Shown here: positions 55,799-64,000 of the stretch, in pieces
Layout of the letters: every line of letters starts with the position of its first letter
Numbering within the stretch: the first letter of the stretch is position 1
The notes under the pieces: model-generated
The model's database searches: none
Told to the model about the DNA's origin: nothing
What the model saw: only the letters and a program-made list of their open reading frames with translations
Source of the DNA: Colwellia ponticola
GTDB taxonomy: Bacteria > Pseudomonadota > Gammaproteobacteria > Enterobacterales > Alteromonadaceae
Reading direction: 5' to 3'
Assembly (NCBI RefSeq): GCF_005885605.1
Contig: NZ_SZVP01000014.1
Location: 36,299-100,298, forward strand
DNA length: 64,000 nucleotides
Made by a program: the position numbers and the translations under genes

Positions 55799-56281
55799 AT
55801 GAATTACTTACCGTTAGAAAGTTTAAAAAATGCTTGGATATTTAAGCACAAAAGTTTACCTATTGCAGAAAAAGACCTCAGTAAAATAAAACCCATGAGT
55901 GTCGAGCGCGCAAATATCGTATGGGATACCTTTATTTCTCGCCAAGTAGACCATCCAGACTTTTTCAAAAAAGGTGATTGGCCTGCCGATAAAAATAATT
56001 GGTTAGAGCAAGGTAAGTGGGAAGGTCTGTGGGACAGTAATGAACCTGCATTACCTGAATTGATTACAAAACATTTAGATTGGGATCAAAACACGGTCGT
56101 CTATTACTGTAGCTCTCGAGATAATGTCATAGAAACAAGCTGGCTAGTGTTTACCCGCTGTTGGAAGAACTTTTTATTTATTGATGACGGGCCAATTTTA
56201 GTCGGTAAAAAACGCCAGCAAACCGTACAATTTACCAGTAATGGTTATTTCAAAGTAGGCCAAAAGCCAGCAACTAATTAG
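55799..56281 (+). CDS. DUF2947-like conserved protein
   Basis: 160 residues, no signal or membrane segment, rich in Trp and Asp. It shows 'AWIFKHKSLPIAEKDLSKIKPM', 'WPADKNNWLEQGKWEGLWDSNEPALPELI' and 'CWKNFLFIDDGPILVGKKRQQTVQF' (regions near 12-33, 72-100 and 120-145). I recall this pattern from DUF2947 proteins of Vibrio and Shewanella. An overlapping ATG at 55795 is out of frame. Monocistronic as far as can be seen. Function unknown. Confidence 0.65.
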   Translation: MNYLPLESLKNAWIFKHKSLPIAEKDLSKIKPMSVERANIVWDTFISRQVDHPDFFKKGDWPADKNNWLEQGKWEGLWDSNEPALPELITKHLDWDQNTVVYYCSSRDNVIETSWLVFTRCWKNFLFIDDGPILVGKKRQQTVQFTSNGYFKVGQKPATN

Positions 56282-56364
56282 TAATCGCTAGGGTAAAGTT
56301 AGTTATTAAAAAATAGCTATTCACTCACCTCTTCCCTTATCACCTATGTTACAACGGTACTACT

Positions 56365-57321
56365 TTGCATAAAAATAATCGCCACAAACAAGGCTATAAC
56401 TTTGCTAACTTGATAAAAGCTAATCCAGCGTTATCCGCTTTTATTATAAAAAATAAATTTAATGGTCAAGATACCATAGATTTTTCTGATCCTTTAGCCG
56501 TTAAAGCGCTTAATTATTCTTTATTAAAAAGTGACTATAATATTACTTTTTGGGATATCCCCAACGGCTACTTGTGCCCAGCTATCCCTGGTAGAGTTGA
56601 CTATATTCATCATCTACATGAACTGCTAGCAAACACAACAAGAACATTACCCTCTGAAGTATCAGCGAATATACCAGCTAATAAGCCTATAACTGTACTT
56701 GATATTGGTACAGGAGCAAGTTGTATTTACCCTATTTTAGGTCAAAGAGAATATGGTTGGCACTTTGTTGCTTCAGATATTGATCCTGTGTCAATAAAGA
56801 TAGCAAAACAAATTATTTCATCGGATAAGTCATTAAGTAAAAACATTAATTGCCGCTTACAGTCCAATAGCAATAACATCTTTAACGGCATAATCGCCAG
56901 TGATGAATTTTATCACTTAACGGTATGTAATCCTCCCTTTCATCGTTCATTAACTGAAGCGAGTCAAGGGACAACCAGAAAGCTAAAGAATTTAAATAAA
57001 GATAAGCTAAATAGCACGTATGTTAAAAGTGCTAAAACAGCGGCGTCTCCGCCTGAAAAAATACTTAACTTTGGCGGTCAAAAAGCTGAGCTTTGGTGCC
57101 CAGGTGGTGAATTAGCTTTTATTAGTAACATGATTAATGAAAGTAAAGTTTATCAAAAACAAGTACTTTGGTTTACCTGCTTGGTTTCAAAAAAAGATCA
57201 CTTATCTAAGCTTAAGCTGACTTTAAAAAAGGCGCATGCAAAGCAGATTAAAGTGATTAACATGGCTCAAGGACATAAAATCAGTCGCTTTATTGCCTGG
57301 AGCTTTTATCAAGTCAATTAG
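56365..57321 (+). CDS. rlmF: 23S rRNA m6A1618 methyltransferase RlmF, TTG start
   Basis: 318 residues. It methylates A1618 of 23S rRNA with SAM. 'LHKNNRHKQGYNFANL', 'DFSDPLAVKALNYSLL', 'WDIPNGYLCPAIPGRVDYIHHL', the SAM motif I 'VLDIGTGASCIYPI', the catalytic N6-MTase 'CNPPFHRS' and the closing 'FIAWSFYQ' track E. coli RlmF along the whole length. The only start before the conserved 'NNRH' is TTG56365; a stop precedes it in frame and no ATG is in frame. Convergent with the amidotransferase gene. Confidence 0.93.
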   Translation: MHKNNRHKQGYNFANLIKANPALSAFIIKNKFNGQDTIDFSDPLAVKALNYSLLKSDYNITFWDIPNGYLCPAIPGRVDYIHHLHELLANTTRTLPSEVSANIPANKPITVLDIGTGASCIYPILGQREYGWHFVASDIDPVSIKIAKQIISSDKSLSKNINCRLQSNSNNIFNGIIASDEFYHLTVCNPPFHRSLTEASQGTTRKLKNLNKDKLNSTYVKSAKTAASPPEKILNFGGQKAELWCPGGELAFISNMINESKVYQKQVLWFTCLVSKKDHLSKLKLTLKKAHAKQIKVINMAQGHKISRFIAWSFYQVN

Positions 57322-57359
57322 TGCTGCGCTTATGACATAATTAGCTTTCAATGAGTCAT

Positions 57360-58172
57360 TTAAACATGCGTTTCTTGCGCTGTTTGTACTTGTACTAAAT
57401 CACCAAAAACAAGTTCACCTAAGCAAAATAGTTGCCATTGCCCTGCTTGCATTTTATGCCAGGTTTCATTATCAGTTAATGGTTTTGTCGCAATTACCGT
57501 GACAATATCATTACTGGTGGTTTCTTTTTGGAAATCGACAGCCATTTCAGCATCAATTAAACTCGCTTGCCCAAAAGGAGCTTTTCGCGTTAACCAATGT
57601 AAGTTATTAGAGCAATAAGCGAATAAATATTCACCATTAGTGATGATTATATTAGCCACTCCTAGCACATCGATTTTTGCTGCAAGTGAAGCAATAAAGG
57701 TAAAAATATGTTTTGCCTCAACTTCCTTAGTACCAAACTCAAGGTGAAGTTGATCGAGTATCCAGCAAAAAGCATGTTCACTATCAGTGGTACCAATAGG
57801 TAAATGAAATTCAATGGGTAATTCACGCTCAAAATCTTTTAATTGACCATTATGTGCATAGGTCCAATTTCTTCCCCACATTTGCCTAACAAAAGGATGA
57901 GTATTTTCAAGGCAAACTTCGCCTGAATTAGCTTGGCGAATATGACAAATAACCGCTTCACTTTTCATTGGGTACTTAGTCACAAGCTCAGCAATGGGAG
58001 AATGTGCGCTCGGCATAGGGTCTTTAAAGCTACGACAACCCTTGCCTTCATAAAAGGTAACACCCCAACCGTCACTGTGTGGACCAGTATTCCCACCACG
58101 TTGCATTAAACCACTAAAACTAAAGCAAATATCTGTTGGCACATTGGCGCTCATTGCTAATAATTCACACAT
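57360..58172 (-). CDS. Class II glutamine amidotransferase (YafJ-like)
   Basis: 270 residues. The N-terminal nucleophile is Cys2 ('MCELLAMSANVP'), exposed after Met removal. 'HSDGWGVTFYEG', 'AVICHIRQANSG', 'NTHPFVRQMWGRNWTYAHNGQL' (region) and 'IGTTDSEHAFCW' form the Ntn-hydrolase glutaminase site. There is no fused synthetase domain. Stand-alone proteins of this type (YafJ, also EgtC-like) release ammonia from glutamine or act on gamma-glutamyl compounds; the substrate is unknown. GAGGT before ATG58172 supports the start. Divergent from fadE. Confidence 0.9.
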   Translation of the reverse strand: MCELLAMSANVPTDICFSFSGLMQRGGNTGPHSDGWGVTFYEGKGCRSFKDPMPSAHSPIAELVTKYPMKSEAVICHIRQANSGEVCLENTHPFVRQMWGRNWTYAHNGQLKDFERELPIEFHLPIGTTDSEHAFCWILDQLHLEFGTKEVEAKHIFTFIASLAAKIDVLGVANIIITNGEYLFAYCSNNLHWLTRKAPFGQASLIDAEMAVDFQKETTSNDIVTVIATKPLTDNETWHKMQAGQWQLFCLGELVFGDLVQVQTAQETHV

Positions 58173-58232
58173 TGTTTGACCTCTTCAAAAAAACAAGCAC
58201 TTAAACATAAAATATGCTTGGCTAAACCGACA

Positions 58233-58256
58233 ATATACTCTATAAGTAGAGTATAT
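58233..58256. promoter_or_regulatory. 24-bp inverted repeat upstream of fadE, candidate operator
   Basis: ATATACTCTA (58233-58242) and TAGAGTATAT (58247-58256) are perfect complements around TAAG. It sits in the divergent yafJ-like/fadE gap, about 160 bases before fadE and 60 bases before the amidotransferase gene. No T-run follows, so a regulator site is more likely than a terminator. The protein is not identifiable. Confidence 0.55.
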
Positions 58257-58257
58257 C

Positions 58258-58281
58258 ATTGACTAAAAAATTGACTAAAAA
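58258..58281 (+). repeat. Two tandem copies of ATTGACTAAAAA
   Basis: Exact 12-bp direct duplication (58258-58269 and 58270-58281) directly after the inverted repeat. Each copy has a TTGACT that could be a -35 element; TATTTA 18 bases after the first is a possible -10. Confidence 0.7.
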
Positions 58282-58416
58282 TTATTTAAATTCAATTACT
58301 TTTATCTTAAAAACTGCTCTTTAGTTTATAAAAAGTTAATTAAGTTATTGACTAGTGAATAAATTTAATCAACTTGGTATTATTAACTTCACCTAAAATA
58401 CTTTAAAGGAATCTTT

Positions 58417-60846
58417 GTGGATATGATTATTTGGCTACTTGTCGCAATATCGTTAACTTGGTTTATGAGCTATTCTAGAGCTTCATTATCAAGTTATACC
58501 CTAAGCTTTGCCGTGTTGATGGCACTAGGCACCTTTTCCAACCTCATTGGCTTTGTTTCTTGGCTGCTATTTGCTGTTATAGCATTACCACTGAATATAA
58601 ATAATATTCGTCAACAGTTTATTAGTATGCCTTTATTGGCGCTATTTAAAAAAATAATGCCACAAATGTCCTCAACTGAGCAAGAAGCTATAGACGCTGG
58701 CACTACTTGGTTTGATGCAGATTTATTTCGCGGTGATCCTGATTGGAAAAAACTTCACAACTACCCTAAACCACGGTTAAGTACTGAGGAACAAGCCTTT
58801 TTAGATGGTCCTGTAGAAGAAGTTTGTGCCATGGTTAATGATTGGCATATTACACATGAAATCGCTGATCTACCACCACAAATATGGCAGTTTTTAAAAG
58901 AAAAAAAATTCTTTGCCATGATCATTAAAAAGCAATTCGGTGGTTTAGAGTTCTCAGCCTATGCACAATCTCGGGTATTACAAAAACTGACCGGCGCTAG
59001 CTCAGTACTTGCTAGTACCGTAGGTGTTCCAAACTCGTTAGGTCCAGGCGAGTTATTACAAGAATATGGTACTAAAGCACAACAAGATTACTATTTACCT
59101 CGTTTAGCTTCTGGTGAAGAAATTCCCTGCTTTGCACTGACAAGTCCAGAAGCAGGATCTGACGCTGGTTCTATTCCTGATTTTGGTATTATTTGTCACG
59201 GCCAGTTTGATGGTAAAGAAGTATTGGGCATGAAACTAACATGGGATAAACGTTACATCACCCTTGCGCCTATAGCGACAGTATTAGGCTTAGCTTTTAA
59301 GTTACAAGACCCTGACAAGCTACTTTCAGAGCAAGAAGATTTAGGTATTACTTGTGCGCTTATTCCAACGGATTTACCAGGTATCACTATTGGTAGAAGA
59401 CATTTTCCACTTAATGTGCCTTTTCAAAATGGTCCAACACAAGGTGATGAAGTTTTTGTCCCCCTAGACTTTATTATTGGTGGTGCTGATATGGCTGGTC
59501 AAGGCTGGCGGATGTTGGTTGAATGTCTTTCAGTAGGTCGAGCTATCACCTTACCGTCAAATAGTGCTGGTGGTATTAAAACCGCTGCTTTAGCAACAGG
59601 TGCTTACAGCCGTATTAGACGTCAATTTAAAATGCCTATTGGTAAAATGGAAGGTATTGAAGAGCCGTTAGCGCGTATAGGTGCTAACGCCTATTTAATG
59701 GATGCAGTAACAACAATGTCAACCGGCGCTATTGATTTAGGTGAAAAACCTTCTGTTATTTCAGCCATCGCTAAATACCATCTTACTGAAAAAATGCGTT
59801 CATCTATTATTGACGCTATGGATATTCATGGTGGTAAAGGTATATGCATGGGACCAAATAACTATCTAGCACGTGGCTATCAAGGTGCTCCTATTGCAGT
59901 AACCGTAGAAGGCGCTAATATTCTAACCCGCAGTATGATTATTTATGGTCAAGGCGCGATTCGCTGTCACCCTTACGTCTTAGCAGAATTAGCTGCCGCC
60001 AATAACAGTGATCATGACCAAGCACTTGATGATTTTGATCATGCTCTTTTTGGTCATATTGGTTTTAGTATCAGTAATATAAGCCGCAGTTTATGGTGCT
60101 CACTTACCGGTTCACGCTTTTTAGGTAGTCCATATAATGATGACACTAAACGCTATTATCAATTACTCACCCGTTTTAGTGCCAACTTAGCGATGCTTTC
60201 AGATATTGCTATGTTATCATTAGGTGCTGATTTAAAAAGAAAAGAACGTATTTCAGCAAGACTAGGTGATATTTTAAGTAACTTGTATTTAGCTAGTGCT
60301 ACCTTAAAACGTTATAACGATGAAGGAAGAAACACCGCAGATCTTCCTTTCGTTCAATTTGCTGTGGAAAACTGCCTATACGATATGCAACATGCTATTG
60401 ATGAGCTGATCAGTAACTTCCCTAACAGAGTCGTTGCCAAGTTGCTCAGGGTAATAATTTTTCCACTAGGAACCTGGTTAAGTAAACCCAGTGATGAATT
60501 AGCACATAAAGTCGCGCAGTTACTACAAAGTCCAAACCCTTCTCGTACACGATTAGGTCAAGGACAATACTTAACCCGTGACGGTCGTAATATTTTTGGT
60601 CGATTAGAGCAGGTGCTTGAAGATATTCTTGCTTGTGAGCCTATCTATGACAAAGTATGTAGTGCTTTGAATAAGAAGTTACCTTTTTATCGTTTAAACG
60701 AGGTAGCAGAGCTTGGTCTTAGCAATAATATTATTTCTGCCGCTGAAGCTGAGCTATTAACCAATGCTGAAGTGGGTCGAAAATGGGTCATTGACGTTGA
60801 TGATTTTGACAGTAAAGCATTAACCGCATCTAACCCCGCTCACTAA
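58417..60846 (+). CDS. fadE: Acyl-CoA dehydrogenase FadE, GTG start
   Basis: 809 residues, close to E. coli FadE (814). It catalyses the first step of fatty acid beta-oxidation at the membrane. N-terminal hydrophobic segments (about 2-20, 28-58) are followed by the flavin-binding dehydrogenase core with '[18 protein letters not shown]', '[15 protein letters not shown]', '[23 protein letters not shown]' (region) and the large C-terminal FadE-specific domain. GTG58417 has AAGGA six bases upstream, while the in-frame ATG58423 is too far from it (12 bases), so GTG is chosen. The upstream gap has an inverted repeat that may bind a regulator. Confidence 0.95.
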   Translation: MDMIIWLLVAISLTWFMSYSRASLSSYTLSFAVLMALGTFSNLIGFVSWLLFAVIALPLNINNIRQQFISMPLLALFKKIMPQMSSTEQEAIDAGTTWFDADLFRGDPDWKKLHNYPKPRLSTEEQAFLDGPVEEVCAMVNDWHITHEIADLPPQIWQFLKEKKFFAMIIKKQFGGLEFSAYAQSRVLQKLTGASSVLASTVGVPNSLGPGELLQEYGTKAQQDYYLPRLASGEEIPCFALTSPEAGSDAGSIPDFGIICHGQFDGKEVLGMKLTWDKRYITLAPIATVLGLAFKLQDPDKLLSEQEDLGITCALIPTDLPGITIGRRHFPLNVPFQNGPTQGDEVFVPLDFIIGGADMAGQGWRMLVECLSVGRAITLPSNSAGGIKTAALATGAYSRIRRQFKMPIGKMEGIEEPLARIGANAYLMDAVTTMSTGAIDLGEKPSVISAIAKYHLTEKMRSSIIDAMDIHGGKGICMGPNNYLARGYQGAPIAVTVEGANILTRSMIIYGQGAIRCHPYVLAELAAANNSDHDQALDDFDHALFGHIGFSISNISRSLWCSLTGSRFLGSPYNDDTKRYYQLLTRFSANLAMLSDIAMLSLGADLKRKERISARLGDILSNLYLASATLKRYNDEGRNTADLPFVQFAVENCLYDMQHAIDELISNFPNRVVAKLLRVIIFPLGTWLSKPSDELAHKVAQLLQSPNPSRTRLGQGQYLTRDGRNIFGRLEQVLEDILACEPIYDKVCSALNKKLPFYRLNEVAELGLSNNIISAAEAELLTNAEVGRKWVIDVDDFDSKALTASNPAH

Positions 60847-61185
60847 CCCTCTGTAAATTATAGTCCTTATGGCAAGTTAATATAAATTGACATAAGGACT
60901 ACCACAAAGCCCTTACCACTAAGCGATATTGAATTAACTAATACAAGCTTGCATATCTACCTGAGCGTACATAGCTTTATGTGTTTTCAGCTATGATTCT
61001 ACGCACATAAAGTTATTTTATAACAATCAGTATAAGAAAGTGCTCTCTTAGGAAAGTTTAAAGACTTAGAGAGGAAAGTTTAAAGACTTAGAGGCAAGGC
61101 ATGGATTTTATAGCATGATTATAGACAACAAAGCACAGCGAATGCTGTGCTTTGTTATCTACTTAACCTGAGCTATTGAACTAAC
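60847..61185. other. Convergent intergenic region with 22-bp duplication and terminator
   Basis: 339 bases with no gene. It holds a 22-bp direct repeat (61051-61072 and 61073-61094, exact except the last base, starting GGAAAGTTTAAAG) and the bidirectional terminator at 61127-61156. Confidence 0.8.
61127..61156. terminator. Bidirectional terminator between fadE and the second acyl-CoA dehydrogenase
   Basis: AACAAAGCACAGC (61127-61139) is perfectly complementary to GCTGTGCTTTGTT (61144-61156), a 13-bp stem with a 4-base loop. It lies 30 bases beyond the minus-strand gene stop at 61186 and serves both convergent genes. Confidence 0.8.
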
Positions 61186-63006
61186 TTATAAAAAAGACAT
61201 CAGTTCTTGATCAAGTTGCATTAACGTTTTTGGATCTGCCATCATAGTTTTCGCCAACGACTTAGTTCTTGGTAGCATACGTTCAAAATAAAACTCTGCC
61301 GTTTTAATTTTTGCACGATAAAAATCACGATTTTCAACACCTTCAGCTAATTTTTCATAAGCAGATTGTGCCATTTGTGCCCAGAAATAGGCCATGACCA
61401 CATAACCTGAATACATTAAAAAATCTACTGATGCTGAACCAACAATATCTCTATTTGATTTCGCTTTAAGTCCTAAACGTACCGTGTATTGTTGCCAGTT
61501 AGCGATAGACTTACTTAGTGGCCAAATAAAACGATTCATTTGACGCTTATGCGGGTTACTCGAAATTAGACTATGGTTCTTACAAAAAACAAGGACTTCT
61601 TTAGAGAAATCATTTAACGACTTACCACGCGTTAGTAATATCTTACGACCTAATAAATCAAGTGCTTGTATCCCTGTAGTGCCTTCATAAAGCGTCGCTA
61701 TTCTTGCATCACGAACTATTTGCTCCATACCCCACTCTTTGATAAAACCGTGACCGCCAAATATTTGCAAGCCATGGTTAGCACTTTCAGAGCCTAACTC
61801 TGTTAAAAAAGCTTTTAAGATGGGAGTGATAAAACCTAAACGGTCATCTGCTGCTTGGCGTTCTTTTTCAGTTTTCGCCATTGAGATATCATCAACGATT
61901 TTGGCGGTGTAATAAATCATCGCTCTACCGCCTTCTGAAATAGCTTTTTGAGTCATCAACATTTTACGTACATCAGGGTGCACTATAATAGGATCAGCTA
62001 CTTTTTCAGGATGTTTTTTACCGGTTAACGAACGCATAGATAAACGTTCTTTTGCATAAATTAACGAGTTTTGAAAGGCAAGCTCTGCTGAACACACACC
62101 TTGTAATGCGGTACCAAGTCGGGCTGTATTCATAAAAGTAAACATACATTCTAAGCCTTTATTTTCAGGCCCAATAAGTTCACCTACGGCATTATCAAAG
62201 TTAAGTACGGCAGTTGCTGAAGCTTTAATCCCCATTTTATCTTCTATAGAGCCACAAACAACATTGTTTGCATCGCCTAGTGTACCGTCTTGACTGGTTT
62301 TAACTTTTGGTACGATAAAAAGTGAAATGCCGCGAGTACCTTTTGGCGCATCCGGTAATCTTGCTAATACAATATGAATAATATTATCCGTTAAGTCATG
62401 CTCTCCAGCAGAGATGAATATCTTAGTTCCGGTCAGGTTATAAGTACCATCACCGTTAGGCTCTGCTTTGGTAGTCACTTGCCCTAAATCAGTACCACAT
62501 TGCGGCTCAGTTAAGCACATAGTACCTGTCCAAGTCCCTTCAATTAAGCGTGTTAAATATAATTCTTTTTGCTTATTATTACCATGAGCATTAATAGTAT
62601 TCATAGCACCATGACTAAGACCTGGATACATTGCCCAAGACCAGTTAGCTGTGCCTACCATTTCTGATTGCACTAAACCTAAAGACGGTGGTAAACCCTG
62701 CCCGCCATGTTCTACAGGATGTGATAATGCTGACCAGCCACCATCAACATATTGTTTATACGCTTTTTTAAAGCCTTTGGGTGTAGTGACTTTACCATTA
62801 TCAAATTGACAACCTTCTTTATCACCACTTTGATATAAAGGTAATAATTCATTTTCACAAAACTTGGCGCACTCTTGCATAATAGCATCAATTAAATCTG
62901 GGCTAGCTTCTTCAAACTCAGCATATTTTTTATAATGATCATAATATTTAAAAACATCTTCAATCAAAAATTTTATATCTGCGATAGGTGCTTTATAACT
63001 TAGCAT
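61186..63006 (-). CDS. Acyl-CoA dehydrogenase with C-terminal extension (DmdC/FadE5-like)
   Basis: 606 residues from ATG63006. GGAGAG just upstream supports it; a TTG 15 bases earlier is part of that same site. A flavoprotein that desaturates acyl-CoA, with 'MCLTEPQCGTDLGQV', 'GTKIFISAGEHD', 'GIKASATAVLNFDNA' and 'QIFGGHGFIKEWGMEQIVRDARIATLYEGTTGIQ' (region around residues 410-445). It is longer than the usual 380-residue enzymes because of a C-terminal domain, as in DmdC (methylmercaptopropionyl-CoA dehydrogenase) and related long FadE proteins. The substrate is unknown. No dmd genes are nearby. Confidence 0.9.
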   Translation of the reverse strand: MLSYKAPIADIKFLIEDVFKYYDHYKKYAEFEEASPDLIDAIMQECAKFCENELLPLYQSGDKEGCQFDNGKVTTPKGFKKAYKQYVDGGWSALSHPVEHGGQGLPPSLGLVQSEMVGTANWSWAMYPGLSHGAMNTINAHGNNKQKELYLTRLIEGTWTGTMCLTEPQCGTDLGQVTTKAEPNGDGTYNLTGTKIFISAGEHDLTDNIIHIVLARLPDAPKGTRGISLFIVPKVKTSQDGTLGDANNVVCGSIEDKMGIKASATAVLNFDNAVGELIGPENKGLECMFTFMNTARLGTALQGVCSAELAFQNSLIYAKERLSMRSLTGKKHPEKVADPIIVHPDVRKMLMTQKAISEGGRAMIYYTAKIVDDISMAKTEKERQAADDRLGFITPILKAFLTELGSESANHGLQIFGGHGFIKEWGMEQIVRDARIATLYEGTTGIQALDLLGRKILLTRGKSLNDFSKEVLVFCKNHSLISSNPHKRQMNRFIWPLSKSIANWQQYTVRLGLKAKSNRDIVGSASVDFLMYSGYVVMAYFWAQMAQSAYEKLAEGVENRDFYRAKIKTAEFYFERMLPRTKSLAKTMMADPKTLMQLDQELMSFL

Positions 63007-63618
63007 TACTCTCTCCAACAACGTGTGCGTTATATTTATATACCTTGATTAAAACACTGGTCGTACCACTATACAAGTTGTTTTTTGTTCTACTCATTAG
63101 ATACGGTAAAAAAATAATGTAAGCCATTAATATTATAGGTTTTTTATTTTTTATTTTTTGTTGGGATCAGATACATGAAGTTGCCTTTAATTGAACAACA
63201 CCATAAAGTTAGCGTAATATAATATATGTAATTTTTAGTTATCAGTTACTTAAGTGAGCTCTGAAACCGAACTCATATTATTTATCTCGCATGACTAGGC
63301 GATTTCCTATTCACGGTGATTCAAATGCTTGTCACTCGAAAAATAGTTCTAATCTATTTACTGATGAATTCTATGGTTGGTTGTTTTACCCAGTAGAAGT
63401 GATCAAATTCAAGGCTTTTATTTTTATAATGAGTTGTTCTAGGCAATTCACTGCGGCATTGTCTACTAAGCTGCATACGTGTCGTGTTAATGAGTAAATA
63501 AATAACACCGTAGGGACTTTTATAGTAAGCAGCAGAAATGTTCAGCTAATTAATGCATTGGTATAACTAATATTAGCAAGGTGCTGAAAGGTATAATGGT
63601 AAATAGCTATTTTGTTTT
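63007..63618. other. Intergenic region upstream of the acyl-CoA dehydrogenase gene
   Basis: About 610 AT-rich bases. A 68-codon plus-strand frame (63291-63497) has no ribosome binding site and no recognisable domain, so I do not call it. The promoter of the minus-strand acyl-CoA dehydrogenase gene should lie near 63010-63130. Otherwise nothing is seen until the minisatellite. Confidence 0.5.
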
Positions 63619-63723
63619 AGGATTTTAGGATTTTTAGGATTTTTAGGATTTTTAGGATTTTTAGGATTTTTAGGATTTTTAGGATTTTTAGGATTTTTAG
63701 GATTTTTAGGATTTTTAGGATTT
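63619..63723. repeat. 9-bp minisatellite AGGATTTTT, about 12 copies
   Basis: AGGA recurs at 63619, 63627 and then every nine bases to 63717. The first unit is 8 bases (one T short); all others are exact until the truncated last one. It lies 48 bases from the 3' end of the first tRNA-Asp gene, on the downstream side of tRNA transcription. Confidence 0.97.
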
Positions 63724-63771
63724 ATCTAATAGATGTATTTATAGTATTGCTACTGTAAATATTAACAAAAT

Positions 63772-63848
63772 TGGCGGAGTGGACGGGACTCGAACCCGCG
63801 ACCCCCGGCGTGACAGGCCGGTATTCTAACCAACTGAACTACCACTCC
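63772..63848 (-). tRNA. tRNA-Asp (GTC)
   Basis: 77 bases on the minus strand with encoded CCA (63772-63774). The acceptor stem GGAGTGG/CCACTCC, D-arm 'AGTTCAGTTGGTTAGAAT', anticodon loop CTGTCAC with anticodon GTC, and T-loop GTTCGAGTC all fit. It closely resembles E. coli tRNA-Asp. Confidence 0.98.
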
Positions 63849-63914
63849 GCTGTTTTTTGCTGTGATATTTTTACGAGTATCAAATCGCATCAATTATGAT
63901 GATGTTAACAAAAT

Positions 63915-63991
63915 TGGCGGAGTGGACGGGACTCGAACCCGCGACCCCCGGCGTGACAGGCCGGTATTCTAACCAACTGAACTACCACTCC
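63915..63991 (-). tRNA. tRNA-Asp (GTC), second identical copy
   Basis: 77 bases, identical to the copy at 63772-63848, 66 bases away. The flanks are also shared: TTAACAAAAT on the CCA side and GCTGTTTTT on the 5' side. This is a recent tandem duplication that probably continues past the window edge. Confidence 0.98.
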
Positions 63992-64000
63992 GCTGTTTTT

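Noticed and set aside
56346..56370. ATG at 56346 as the start of rlmF
   Set aside because: It is out of frame with the methyltransferase and meets a stop after eight codons.
63291..63497. 68-codon plus-strand frame upstream of the minisatellite
   Set aside because: No Shine-Dalgarno sequence, no hydrophobic or domain pattern, and cysteine-rich random-looking composition.
63619..63723. CRISPR array
   Set aside because: The units are 9 bp with no spacers, and there are no cas genes; it is a minisatellite.

Overview
The window is a contiguous, AT-rich piece of a gammaproteobacterial chromosome. Gene content and order (zwf-pgl-eda beside hexR-pykA; rne next to rluC, a maf/yceF gene and the yceD-rpmF-plsX-fab cluster; tmk-holB-pilZ-tatD; ybbA-ybbP-tesA; fadE) point to the Alteromonadales, and the overall feel is Colwellia-like. 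No 16S gene lies in the window, so the genus is an inference. I see no prophage, intact insertion sequence, CRISPR array or defence island. It is mostly housekeeping sequence, and the interesting signals are regulatory sites, missing genes in conserved clusters, odd start-codon arrangements and repeats.

Region by region. 1-7.5 kb: the tail of a patatin-like protein, a b-type cytochrome, a cation efflux transporter, then acnA followed one base later by a VWA-domain gene and then by a membrane-anchored J-domain gene. 7.3-12.6 kb: a small conserved protein, katG, fumC, a YciI protein and a secreted LprI-like protein. 12.9-21 kb: an AI-2E/PerM-type permease, the YbbAP ABC exporter with divergent tesA (their start codons overlap) and a cation:proton antiporter with a TrkA-N domain. 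20.2-30.9 kb, all leftward: yceD, rpmF, plsX, fabD, fabG, acpP, fabF, then after a terminator pabC, mltG, tmk, holB, pilZ, tatD. fabH is absent from its usual place between plsX and fabD. 31-37.5 kb: maf/yceF, a HAD phosphatase, rluC and rne with a long structured leader.

37.5-45.6 kb is a glucose-6-phosphate catabolism block: eda, pgl and zwf run leftward, hexR and pykA rightward, with a good HexR palindrome in the zwf/hexR gap. edd, which usually sits between pgl and eda, is missing; the gap holds a hexanucleotide repeat instead. A LytS/LytTR-type two-component pair follows pykA tail to tail. 45.7-50.3 kb: a HIT protein, an aspartoacylase-like metalloenzyme, alkaline phosphatase and cystathionine beta-lyase. 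50.5-55.6 kb: polB and dinG diverge around one near-ideal LexA box, so both SOS functions can be repressed from a single site. DinG appears to lack one of the four iron-sulfur cysteines. 55.7-63 kb: a DUF2947-like protein, rlmF, a YafJ-type amidotransferase, fadE and a second acyl-CoA dehydrogenase. The right end holds a 12-copy 9-bp minisatellite and two identical tRNA-Asp genes.

I found no obviously undescribed multi-gene system. The best candidates for follow-up are the polB/dinG LexA switch with the altered DinG cluster, the acnA-VWA-J-domain cluster, the tesA/ybbA overlap, the structured rne leader and the two gene losses (edd, fabH).
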